From: an uncultured Lentisphaeria bacterium
GTDB lineage: Bacteria; Verrucomicrobiota; Lentisphaeria; Victivallales; Victivallaceae
Reading direction: 5' to 3'
DNA: 19,578 nucleotides
Assembly: GCA_937888615.1 (NCBI GenBank)
Contig: CALABZ010000393.1
Coordinates: 1 to 19,578 of the forward strand
In this document: positions 5,608 to 11,730 of the stretch, piece after piece
Layout: every line of letters starts with the position of its first letter
Numbering within the stretch: position 1 is the first letter of the stretch
Position numbers and translations under genes: made by a program
The notes under the pieces: model-generated
Databases searched by the model: none
What the model was told of the DNA's origin: nothing
What the model saw: only the letters and a program-made list of their open reading frames with translations

Positions 5608-6351
5608 ATGCAGGAAAGAACGTATTTCGTTGAATTCGTCTGTGTGGACTGCGGGCAGACCAGGACCATGAAGCTGGAAACGGTCCGTGGTAAAGAGATT
5701 GACCGGGGCTGTCTCTGTGGAATTGTCTGTACTGAATGTGATGACCTGGCTAAAGCGAAGTCTGCAAAAAAATGGAAGGAGGAAAAGGCGTTGGACCGGT
5801 TGGAGAAGTCCGGATTTCCGATCGGAAAGGTGTCGGCATGGTGTTACGGTGACGCCAAACGGAACAAGGCGTTGGAAGAATGGATCTGGACCAATCGCAA
5901 TGAGGCGTTGTGGATTGCGGGTTATCCGCAAATAGGCAAGACGTTCGCGGCCTTGAGATGTGCGATGGATGAGTCCGAGAAAGGTCGGCTGGTCCGCTGG
6001 ACCCAGGGGAACGATCTCTTCGGCGGGTATGTGGACGCCCTGCGGGAGAGTTCGGCGAAGGCGTCAGCGTACATTCGCGGGTTTCTGTCCTGTGATTTGC
6101 TGGTGGTGGATGATATCGATGATCCGGGGCGTTTCACTTTCACGGCCGGGCAGTTGATGTACAAGTTGCTTGACGGAATCAAAAACGACCGGGCGAAACG
6201 AATCTGGATCACGTGCAATATTCTCAAGGGCGAATTGCGCGGGATGTTCGAAAGCGACAATCATGGCGCCAAGGTGGAAGAGCGGCTTAGAGACCGGTTC
6301 CGGGTATGGGGCGGGGCGCCCGCCGCGCCCGGCGGTGAATTGAATAAATAA
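5608..6351 (+). CDS. DnaC-like AAA+ helicase loader with N-terminal zinc finger
   Basis: 247 residues. The N-terminal ~45 residues carry six cysteines (Cys12, 15, 35, 37, 41, 44) in a zinc-binding arrangement. The ATPase core follows: Walker A GYPQIGKT (105-112), Walker B LLVVDDID (164-171), sensor-1 WITCN (200-204) and an arginine-finger region ERLRDRF (225-231). This is the layout of DnaC/IstB-type loaders, which deliver the host replicative helicase to the initiator-bound origin. The ATG at 5608 is preferred over ATG 5512, which lies in the initiator gene, because AAAGGAGG precedes it. It follows the initiator by 13 bp. The tail is Gly/Ala/Pro-rich. No phage helicase or polymerase gene is visible, so replication probably recruits host enzymes. 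Confidence 0.8.
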   Translation: MQERTYFVEFVCVDCGQTRTMKLETVRGKEIDRGCLCGIVCTECDDLAKAKSAKKWKEEKALDRLEKSGFPIGKVSAWCYGDAKRNKALEEWIWTNRNEALWIAGYPQIGKTFAALRCAMDESEKGRLVRWTQGNDLFGGYVDALRESSAKASAYIRGFLSCDLLVVDDIDDPGRFTFTAGQLMYKLLDGIKNDRAKRIWITCNILKGELRGMFESDNHGAKVEERLRDRFRVWGGAPAAPGGELNK

Positions 6352-6372
6352 AATCATTTAGGAGGATTTTTG

Positions 6373-6690
6373 ATGATTGAGAGCGAGAAATTGTTGACGA
6401 AAGCGGAAGTCGAACGTAGTTACGGTCTGAACTTTTGCCAGATTGAAACCATGCTTAAGCCGAACGGGACGGTTTACGATGGTTGGACTAATGTTCCGGG
6501 TTATCTGCGGAGCCGGGTGGAGGCGGTGGTGATCGAGCTTCGGAAGGCGCAGAACGAGCGAATTGGTAAGAAAAAATGCGGCGGCTGCGGGCGCTGGAAG
6601 TTCGAGGATGATTTTTATTTGTTGGATAATTACTGTCGAAAGTGCCGCCAGAAGGCAAATCGCCGCAAGCGCCAGAAGGGGACTGATTGA
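6373..6690 (+). CDS. Small zinc-ribbon protein (105 aa)
   Basis: 105 residues. The N-terminal half looks like an HTH or helical segment (LLTKAEVERSYGLNFCQIETML). The C-terminal part is KKKCGGCGRWKFEDDFYL, then YCRKCRQKANRRKR: two CxxC pairs (Cys69/72 and Cys88/91) and a basic tail. This spacing matches the zinc-binding motif found beside HNH and recombination-endonuclease-VII-like nucleases, but no HNH residues follow, so a nuclease is not supported. The ATG at 6373 follows AGGAGG at 6360-6365. It ends 1 bp before the recombinase gene, so it may be a recombination accessory or DNA-binding factor. Confidence 0.65.
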   Translation: MIESEKLLTKAEVERSYGLNFCQIETMLKPNGTVYDGWTNVPGYLRSRVEAVVIELRKAQNERIGKKKCGGCGRWKFEDDFYLLDNYCRKCRQKANRRKRQKGTD

Positions 6691-6691
6691 T

Positions 6692-7348
6692 ATGGCCGGA
6701 GCCAAGCCATACAGCGAGGAACAAATCATCGCTCTGCTGGAATGCCGGGCGATGATTTTCTATGCCGGGGAAGCGGCGCGGAACCGGGCGTTGTTCGCGG
6801 TGGGACTGTCCACCGGGTGCCGGGTGTCGGAACTGGTTAGTATCCGAATCGGCGACGTGGTCGACCGTTTCGGTCAGATTCGCACGGACTTGCGGATTTG
6901 GCAGGAAAAGACCGACTCTTACCGGGTGATCCCGGTGGCGAATCCGCTGTTCTTCCGTTTCGTGCCGCCCTGGCTGAAGCAGTTGGCGCGGCGCGGTTAT
7001 ATCCTGGAGGATCACCCGTTGTTCCCGGGCCAGGGCGGCACCGCTATCTGCACGCGGACGGTGAACCGGATTTACGCTGCGATGCACCACGAATTGCGGA
7101 TGGTGGGGTATTCCTCGCACAGTACGCGGAAGACGTGGGCTTGTCAGGTGTACACGGAGATAACGGCGATGAACCGGACGTCGCGTCTGGCGGTTGATCC
7201 GTTTGAGAAACTTTGTGATCTAGGCGGCTGGCAAAGCTATGACGCGGCCCGCAGATATATCTCCGACGCGGTGGACTGCCGGCGCGAAATCCAACAGGCA
7301 ATTTACCCGGCGGTACGAAGGCACCTGCGGCGGGTGTCTCAAACGTAA
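6692..7348 (+). CDS. int: Tyrosine recombinase (phage integrase family), catalytic domain only
   Basis: 218 residues. Catalytic residues of tyrosine recombinases are visible in order: Arg44 (STGCRVSEL), Lys73 (QEKTDSYRVIPV), His143 and Arg146 (SHSTRKTWA), Trp180 (LGGWQSYDAARRYI, where His or Trp is usual) and nucleophile Tyr189. The start is followed almost at once by the catalytic fold, with no N-terminal core-binding (SAM-like) or arm-binding domain; typical integrases are 300-400 residues. ATG 6692 is supported by AGAAGGGG upstream and the end of the previous gene; the upstream ATG at 6563 lies in that gene. It probably integrates, excises or resolves the phage genome. The small zinc and HTH proteins on either side could supply missing DNA contacts. 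Confidence 0.88.
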   Translation: MAGAKPYSEEQIIALLECRAMIFYAGEAARNRALFAVGLSTGCRVSELVSIRIGDVVDRFGQIRTDLRIWQEKTDSYRVIPVANPLFFRFVPPWLKQLARRGYILEDHPLFPGQGGTAICTRTVNRIYAAMHHELRMVGYSSHSTRKTWACQVYTEITAMNRTSRLAVDPFEKLCDLGGWQSYDAARRYISDAVDCRREIQQAIYPAVRRHLRRVSQT

Positions 7349-7359
7349 TGTTTAGACAC
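7334..7359. other. Hairpin spanning the integrase stop codon
   Basis: GTGTCT (7334-7339) pairs with AGACAC (7354-7359), and AAAC (7341-7344) with GTTT (7350-7353). One base is bulged and the loop is 5 nt, containing most of the TAA stop. It is weak and lacks a T-run. It overlaps the predicted -35 of the next gene, so it could be an operator as easily as an RNA stem. Confidence 0.3.
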
Positions 7360-7380
7360 AATCAAGAAAAAAACGATACT
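7353..7380 (+). promoter_or_regulatory. Possible sigma-70-like promoter for the HTH gene at 7401
   Basis: TAGACA (7353-7358), a 16-bp AT-rich spacer, then GATACT (7375-7380): 5/6 and 4/6 matches to the -35 and -10 consensus, with a start site predicted about 15 bp before the ATG. This 52-bp gap is one of few breaks in an otherwise tightly packed region. Confidence 0.35.
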
Positions 7381-7400
7381 CAAACAACAAAGGATGTGTT

Positions 7401-7685
7401 ATGGCTGTGCGTGGGAGAATAAAGCAAACAGCAGCGGATACGCAAAATAATGATGAGCGCGACGCTGAAATTTTTGTCACAAAAATTCAAAAAATGAAAG
7501 GAAAGCTGTTTTTGAGTTTGGTAGAGGTCGGAGAAGTCCTTGGAGTTCGTTATCGCATTGTACAGCGATATGTCAAGCTCGGGGAACTGCCTGCCGCGAA
7601 AATCGGCGGCACCTGGCGGGTTTACGCGGATGATCTTTTTAAATTTTTTCGGCAGGTTTGCCGGTACAATGGAGATGGGAAATGA
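7401..7685 (+). CDS. Excisionase-like helix-turn-helix protein
   Basis: 94 residues. A charged N-terminal ~35 residues precede LFLSLVEVGEVLGVRYRIVQRYV then KLGELPAAKIGGTWRV and YADDLFKFF (about 36-82). This is the standard HTH_17/excisionase-like fold: recognition helix, G.lpa.kigg.wr wing, final helix. Such proteins act as recombination directionality factors or small repressors. Lying just downstream of the integrase and ahead of a possible promoter, it is a good candidate excisionase, but a transcriptional role cannot be excluded. AAAGGATG lies upstream of the ATG, and it ends with an ATGA overlap into the next gene. Confidence 0.75.
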   Translation: MAVRGRIKQTAADTQNNDERDAEIFVTKIQKMKGKLFLSLVEVGEVLGVRYRIVQRYVKLGELPAAKIGGTWRVYADDLFKFFRQVCRYNGDGK

Positions 7686-8215
7686 GCGAGAATAAACAAA
7701 ATTGGTGTCCGAAATGCAAAGAAAACGGCGCGCCCACAATGAGAATCAATGATCAAGGAGAATATTGTATAGAATGTGTTGAATGTTATGAGTTCAGAAC
7801 GCCGTGGTTCCCAATCCTCCAAGCCGCAGAAGAGTATTGGTTTATACTTAAAAATATGGTAATGAAAAATCAAATGAAGTGTGAATACTGTGGAGTAGCA
7901 AGTTGGCTCGGTTTTATGCATAAGCCCAACTGTCCAAAAGGGGAAGAGATTGAGAAGCGTAAGATAGAAGAATTAAATCAATTGATCAAGTGCTTTGGCA
8001 AAGAGTCGCAAGCTGTAGCAAAACTGAAATGTCAAAACGAGGAGATTCGGAAGGCGGCGCGTGAAATGGGAAAGATCATCAAAAGATTAATAAAATGGGA
8101 TAGAGACTTTCCTGTTGGGGAAAGTACAGGCTCCGGGCTTCGTGAACTTAATAAAATTATTGCTGATGGTAAAAATATCTTAGAACAAACCAAGGAGGTT
8201 AACGATGGAAATTAA
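7682..8215 (+). CDS. Two-part zinc-ribbon protein, unknown function
   Basis: 177 residues. A first ribbon has WCPKC (Cys9, Cys12) and CIECVEC (Cys29, Cys32, Cys35), like the CPxC...CxxC of small restriction-alleviation (Lar-like) or zinc-ribbon proteins. A second motif has CEYCG (Cys67, Cys70), then His80 and Cys84 in MHKPNCP. The remainder is charged and helical, probably partly coiled coil. The DNA is visibly more AT-rich than the flanking genes, which suggests separate acquisition (a moron-type gene). ATG 7682 makes an ATGA overlap with the previous stop and has GGAGATGGG upstream. A function in defence evasion is speculative. Confidence 0.65.
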   Translation: MSENKQNWCPKCKENGAPTMRINDQGEYCIECVECYEFRTPWFPILQAAEEYWFILKNMVMKNQMKCEYCGVASWLGFMHKPNCPKGEEIEKRKIEELNQLIKCFGKESQAVAKLKCQNEEIRKAAREMGKIIKRLIKWDRDFPVGESTGSGLRELNKIIADGKNILEQTKEVNDGN

Positions 8216-8870
8216 GACCAGGTACAACATTGGGGACGAAGTAATTTTGTCCGGAATCGTATGTGATAAGATTGAAAGAATTTATGTCATTCTGGATGAA
8301 GATGGAAGAGTTCAGGTTAACTATCGCGGCCCGTCTTCAGCTACGATGCCTTTCACGGATAACGATATTCTCTGTTTAAAAAGCGAGTTTTTGAATGTTT
8401 TTGGTAAACAGCGTTCGGAAGCTGCACCAAAACCGCCTGCGCCCGTGGAGAATTTTAAAGGATTTTCTTTTGAAGGGGCTTGTAAATGTGACAAATCTAA
8501 TGAGGCGGACTCAAAAGAATTAAAACCGGAGGAAGAACCGCCCGCCGCGCCTGTTGAGCTCGATGATCCGAAGGCCGCCAAGATACTTTCCGCAGCATCG
8601 GGAAGCAAGAATCCGGTCAATCCGCCGAGTAAAGAAGAGCTGGAGAAGTTCAACGCTCTGAAAAAGCTGGCAAAACAGGTGAGCGTGACGACGATTTCCC
8701 ATGTGGTAAAATTGGCAAAACGGCAGGAAATCAGTTATTCGAGCATGGACAGGTGTATGCAGTTGACCATCGGTTCTACAAGCCTGGCGGCTGGCGGAAA
8801 ATGTTATCCGTACATTCGCCGGGCGTTCGCGGAGCATTTCGGGTTGCGGTTGGAACAGGAAAGCGAGTAA
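8205..8870 (+). CDS. Hypothetical protein with SH3-like N-terminal region
   Basis: 221 residues. Residues about 6-56 (RYNIGDEVILSG, IERIYVILDEDGRVQVNY, TDNDI) have the YxxGDxV start and strand pattern of a small SH3-like barrel. A Pro/Glu-rich linker (about 70-145, with a CKC motif) leads to a helical C-terminal part (about 145-221, ending AEHFGLRLEQESE). I do not recognise a named family. AAGGAGG precedes the ATG, which overlaps the previous gene by 11 bp. This is the last gene before the late operon, so it could be a late regulator, but nothing in the sequence proves it. Confidence 0.6.
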   Translation: MEIKTRYNIGDEVILSGIVCDKIERIYVILDEDGRVQVNYRGPSSATMPFTDNDILCLKSEFLNVFGKQRSEAAPKPPAPVENFKGFSFEGACKCDKSNEADSKELKPEEEPPAAPVELDDPKAAKILSAASGSKNPVNPPSKEELEKFNALKKLAKQVSVTTISHVVKLAKRQEISYSSMDRCMQLTIGSTSLAAGGKCYPYIRRAFAEHFGLRLEQESE

Positions 8871-8880
8871 TCATTAAATA

Positions 8881-8926
8881 GTAACACGTTTGTTTGTGTT
8901 TTTTGCAAAACCTGAAAACGTGTTAC
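8881..8926. promoter_or_regulatory. Inverted repeat upstream of the late operon (operator-like)
   Basis: GTAACACGTTT (8881-8891) and AAACGTGTTAC (8916-8926) form a perfect 11-bp inverted repeat with a 24-bp centre. The centre has an extra reverse half-site GTGTT (8896-8900) and the palindrome TTTTGCAAAA (8901-8910). No T-run follows on either strand, so it is not a simple terminator. It lies about 38 bp upstream of the promoter-like element at 8964, a natural place for an activator or repressor of late transcription. An attachment-site role is a weaker alternative. Confidence 0.55.
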
Positions 8927-8963
8927 AAAATACCGTAAAAAATCGGGATATTTTCAAAAAGCC

Positions 8964-8995
8964 GCTTGAATAACTTTTTTTTGTCGATCCAATAT
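8964..8995 (+). promoter_or_regulatory. Late promoter-like element, copy 1 (terminase operon)
   Basis: This 32-bp block (GCTTGAATAAC, a run of eight T, GTCGATCCAATAT) recurs at 14961-14992 with a single mismatch. It contains TTGAAT at 8966-8971 in a -35-like position, but CAATAT at 8990-8995 is a poor -10. It may therefore use a phage-specific or activator-dependent RNA polymerase. A start site near 9002 would leave only about 10 nt before the small terminase ATG. The gap 8871-9012 contains no gene. Confidence 0.65.
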
Positions 8996-9012
8996 TAAAA
9001 ATATGAGGGCTT

Positions 9013-9570
9013 ATGCGGCTGCACGATATTACTCCGGAAACCGTAAGCGTCAGCGAAATACCCGAACTGGCGGCTCTGTCAAATGATCGCCAGCGGAACT
9101 TCGCTATCTTTTACGTGTCGAACGGCGGAAACGGCGCCGCCGCCGCACGCGATGCCGGTTATACGGCAAAGACCTCGAACCGAAACGGCGGCACATATGC
9201 AAAATCCCCCAAAATCAAAGCGGCGATCGAGGCAATCCGCAACTGGTTTTTCGCCAAACATACCATGAGTAAGCAAGAAGCGCTGGCGATACTGTCCATG
9301 CATGCCCGATCCAGTCTTGGCGACGTACTGGACGATAACGGCAACATCAAGGGACGGATGGTCAAGGAAGCCGGGGCGGTCGTCAAGAGCTACAAGGTCA
9401 AAAAGAGCGTTGACAAAGACGGAAACGAAGAATTTTCCCGGGCGCTTGAAATGCGCGATCCGCGTTCCGCAATCGAAACCATTGCCAAAATCGAAGGCTG
9501 GTTCCGCGAAGAAATCAAGGTCAATGTCGGCAATATCCAGTTCGTCCAGAACTTGGGAGGCGGCAAGTGA
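9013..9570 (+). CDS. terS: Terminase small subunit
   Basis: 185 residues. The HTH region (about 22-77) reads LSNDRQRNFAIFYVSNGGNG, then AARDAGYT and SPKIKAAIEAIR, the standard small-terminase pattern (lt.kq..F...y...gn...Aa..AGY......a..l...p.v...i). A helical/beta C-terminal part follows (about 83-185), with DPRSAIETIAKIEGW near the end, also typical. It recognises the packaging site and loads the large subunit. The SD is weak (GAGGG, very close to the ATG), and the predicted start site of the late promoter is only about 10 nt upstream. The stop overlaps the GTG of the large terminase. Confidence 0.85.
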   Translation: MRLHDITPETVSVSEIPELAALSNDRQRNFAIFYVSNGGNGAAAARDAGYTAKTSNRNGGTYAKSPKIKAAIEAIRNWFFAKHTMSKQEALAILSMHARSSLGDVLDDNGNIKGRMVKEAGAVVKSYKVKKSVDKDGNEEFSRALEMRDPRSAIETIAKIEGWFREEIKVNVGNIQFVQNLGGGK

Positions 9571-11045
9571 GTACCAGGCAGATTATCTACAACGCTTCTC
9601 CGACCGCACAACGGTTCCACGCTTCGAACGCTTTCCGCCGGGCGATCATGGGACCGGTGGGTTCCGGCAAGTCGGTGATGTGTGTGCAGGAGATCCTGCG
9701 CCGGGCGTTCGAGCAGCGGCCGGACCGGGAAGGACGGCGGCGGAGCCGCTGGCTGGCCGTCCGGAATACGTACCCAGAACTCAAGGCAACCACGATCAAG
9801 ACCTGGTCGGACTGGGTGCCGGAGGATGTCTGCCCGATTACCTACAGCGCTCCGATCGTCGGCAGGATGGAACACCGTCTGCGGGATGGGACCATGTTGG
9901 ATCTGGAAATCATTTTTCAGGCGCTGGACAAGGTACAGGACCAGAAAAAGCTGTTGTCAATGGAGTTGACCGGCGCCTGGATCAATGAGGTACGGGAAAT
10001 TCCGAAACCGATCATTGACGCGCTGGCTTCGCGCGTGGGTCGTTTCCCGTCCCTGCGCGACGGCGGCAGCAGTTTCATCGGGATTATCATGGACACCAAC
10101 CCGCCGGATGATTATAGCTGGTACTATGATTTAGCCGAAAAACAAAAGCCGGAAGGATGGGATTTTTTCCGGCAGCCCGGCGGGTTGATGCGCGTCGGCG
10201 ACAAATATTTGCCGAACCCGGAAGCGGAAAATATCGCCAATTTGCAGGGCGGATATGATTATTACCTGCGCCAGCTCTCCGGGGCAAAGTCTGATTATAT
10301 CAATGTGATGTTGTGCGGCGAATACGGAAGTTTATTCGACGGCAAACCGGTCTACAAAGAGGTTTGGAACGAACAGGTGCATGTGGCTCGGGAACCGCTG
10401 GTATACCTGCCGGGGGTGCCGCTGCTCCTGGGCTGGGACTTCGGACGCACTCCTGCATGTACGGTCGGGCAAGCCGCCCCGAACGGACAGTTGCGAATAT
10501 TGGGAGAATACTATTCCGACAATTCCGGCATTCGAAATTTTGCGGAAGTAGTGGTCAAACCGGACCTGGCCGTCAAATACGGCAAATATCAGTATGTTTC
10601 CACGGGCGACCCCGCCGGAGCGGCTAAGGGGCAGGCAAATGAAGCGAGTTGTTTCTCCGAGCTGGAGGAAGCGGGGTTCGTCACTTCCCCGGCAAGTACA
10701 AACGATCCCACATTGCGGATCGAATCGATCATCAAGCCGCTATCGCGAATGGTCTGCGGTCAGCCCGGCATGATCGTGGACCCGAGGTGTCAACGTTTGA
10801 TTCGCGGGTTCAGCGGCGGGTATCATTACCAGGTGGTCGGCAAGTTGATGGGTGGCGGCGAAGTGAAGTATTCCGAGCAGCCGCTCAAAAATATGTACAG
10901 TCATATCCACGACGCGCTACAGTATCTCGGGCTTGCATACAACCCGAATCAGCAGCAGGCGCGGGAAGAAGTGATTCGTGAGGCGGTAAAGATACAACAC
11001 CAGAACGCCCGGCGGAGCAAAAATTTCAATCCGTTGGATTACTGA
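9567..11045 (+). CDS. terL: Terminase large subunit (ATPase-nuclease)
   Basis: 492 residues. ATPase: Walker A GPVGSGKS (29-36), Walker B-like TGAWINEVRE with acidic Glu141 (135-144) and motif III IMDTNPP (174-180). Nuclease (RNase H-like): Asp291 in GWDFGRTPA, Asp348 in STGDPAG and Asp449 in HIHDALQYLGL, the three acidic residues expected for headful or site-specific cleavage. It packages DNA into the prohead through the portal. The start is GTG at 9567, overlapping the small subunit stop (GTGA), with GGGAGG at 9555-9560. Length and motifs are complete. GWDFGRTP and AWINE are typical of podovirus and related terminases. Confidence 0.95.
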   Translation: MSTRQIIYNASPTAQRFHASNAFRRAIMGPVGSGKSVMCVQEILRRAFEQRPDREGRRRSRWLAVRNTYPELKATTIKTWSDWVPEDVCPITYSAPIVGRMEHRLRDGTMLDLEIIFQALDKVQDQKKLLSMELTGAWINEVREIPKPIIDALASRVGRFPSLRDGGSSFIGIIMDTNPPDDYSWYYDLAEKQKPEGWDFFRQPGGLMRVGDKYLPNPEAENIANLQGGYDYYLRQLSGAKSDYINVMLCGEYGSLFDGKPVYKEVWNEQVHVAREPLVYLPGVPLLLGWDFGRTPACTVGQAAPNGQLRILGEYYSDNSGIRNFAEVVVKPDLAVKYGKYQYVSTGDPAGAAKGQANEASCFSELEEAGFVTSPASTNDPTLRIESIIKPLSRMVCGQPGMIVDPRCQRLIRGFSGGYHYQVVGKLMGGGEVKYSEQPLKNMYSHIHDALQYLGLAYNPNQQQAREEVIREAVKIQHQNARRSKNFNPLDY

Positions 11046-11066
11046 AATTGAAAATGGAGAATTGAA

Positions 11067-11507
11067 ATGGAATTTAACTTGATTCGGAATACCCAGCAGC
11101 TGATGCTTGCGTATGTTGCTCTGGAGGATCGGCTGCCGGAGGTGTTTGAGGGCGAAGATATCGATATGGAGCGTTTTATTGATCTCTTTCGCAATGACTC
11201 CTGGCTTTACAGGGTTGAAGGGGACAGAACCGTGCTCGGATATTTCTGGGTATTCACGGTTGCGCCTGGCGTGGTTAAATTCGGTGTAATCGGCTGTAAT
11301 GGGTTTAATCTGCGTCGGGCGCGCGGATTTATCGAAAAGCTGCGGGCGCGGCTTGCTGGACCTTGTTTCTGCATTATCGGAGAGGTTCCGGCACATAAGC
11401 GGAAGATTATTAGCCTGGCGCGGCGCCTGGGGTGGACGGAAAGCGGATGGATTCCAAATTATTTCGGCGATGGCGCCGACATGATCATATTAACACTGAA
11501 ACCATAA
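11067..11507 (+). CDS. GNAT-like acetyltransferase-fold protein
   Basis: 146 residues. It has a GNAT-type layout: N-terminal helices, a central strand pair (WLYRVEGDRTVLGYFWVFTV, about 46-65), a helix with NLRRARGFIEKLRARL, then VPAHKRKIISLARRLGWTES (about 108-127) and a final strand DMIILTLKP. The H/N-x-x-x-I-x-L-A-x-x-L-G-(F/W) string is a common GNAT C-terminal signature. The acetyl-CoA loop (Q/RxxGxG/A) is not clear, so catalysis is uncertain. Such proteins occur in this slot between terminase and portal in other podovirus-like genomes. GGAGA precedes the ATG. A second, related-looking gene begins at 19388. Confidence 0.6.
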   Translation: MEFNLIRNTQQLMLAYVALEDRLPEVFEGEDIDMERFIDLFRNDSWLYRVEGDRTVLGYFWVFTVAPGVVKFGVIGCNGFNLRRARGFIEKLRARLAGPCFCIIGEVPAHKRKIISLARRLGWTESGWIPNYFGDGADMIILTLKP

Positions 11508-11517
11508 GGAGGTTATC

Positions 11518-11727
11518 ATGGGTAAAGGCGGATCACCGAGTTATTCGAAGCCGGACCCGGTACCGGCAAGCAGTCCCCCGATTACGCCGGACAATGTCGA
11601 TGTACAGCGGACGCGGACGGAGCAGAAGCAGGCGGCGAAGAAGAAGACCGGATGGCAGTCCACGCTGTTGGCCGGTTTGGGCGACAATCCCGGCGCCGCT
11701 AACGGCGACAACAGTTTGTTGGGGTGA
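11518..11727 (+). CDS. Small phage protein, Gly/Pro-rich with LLG end
   Basis: 69 residues. MGKGGSPSYSKPDPVPASSP, a short basic Gln/Lys segment, then QSTLLAGLGDN and NSLLG at the end. This matches a widespread small phage protein of unknown function that is Gly/Pro-rich at the start and ends in a T(L/I)LxG...LLG pattern, normally found next to terminase or portal genes. AAGGAGG precedes the ATG. It lies 3 bp before the portal gene. It is probably a virion-associated or head-tail assembly component, though the family has no proven role that I know. Confidence 0.65.
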   Translation: MGKGGSPSYSKPDPVPASSPPITPDNVDVQRTRTEQKQAAKKKTGWQSTLLAGLGDNPGAANGDNSLLG

Positions 11728-11730
11728 TTT

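Noticed and set aside
4680..5669. 329-residue minus-strand frame opposite the replication initiator
   Set aside because: It contains hydrophobic runs that could suggest a membrane protein, but they arise from the antisense of an AT-rich Lys/Asn linker. There is no SD, and the + strand genes are better supported.
6310..6324. GC hairpin GGCGGG-GCG-CCCGCC near the end of the helicase-loader gene as a terminator
   Set aside because: It lies inside the coding sequence and no T-run follows. The next gene starts 22 bp after the stop with its own AGGAGG, so read-through is likely.
6373..6690. HNH or recombination-endonuclease-VII nuclease
   Set aside because: Only the CxxC...CxxC zinc motif is present. 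The catalytic His/Asn residues that follow it in nucleases are missing.
8871..9012. tRNA or small RNA gene in the gap before the late operon
   Set aside because: No cloverleaf or terminator-ended stem is visible. The inverted repeat and promoter-like block account for the structure seen.
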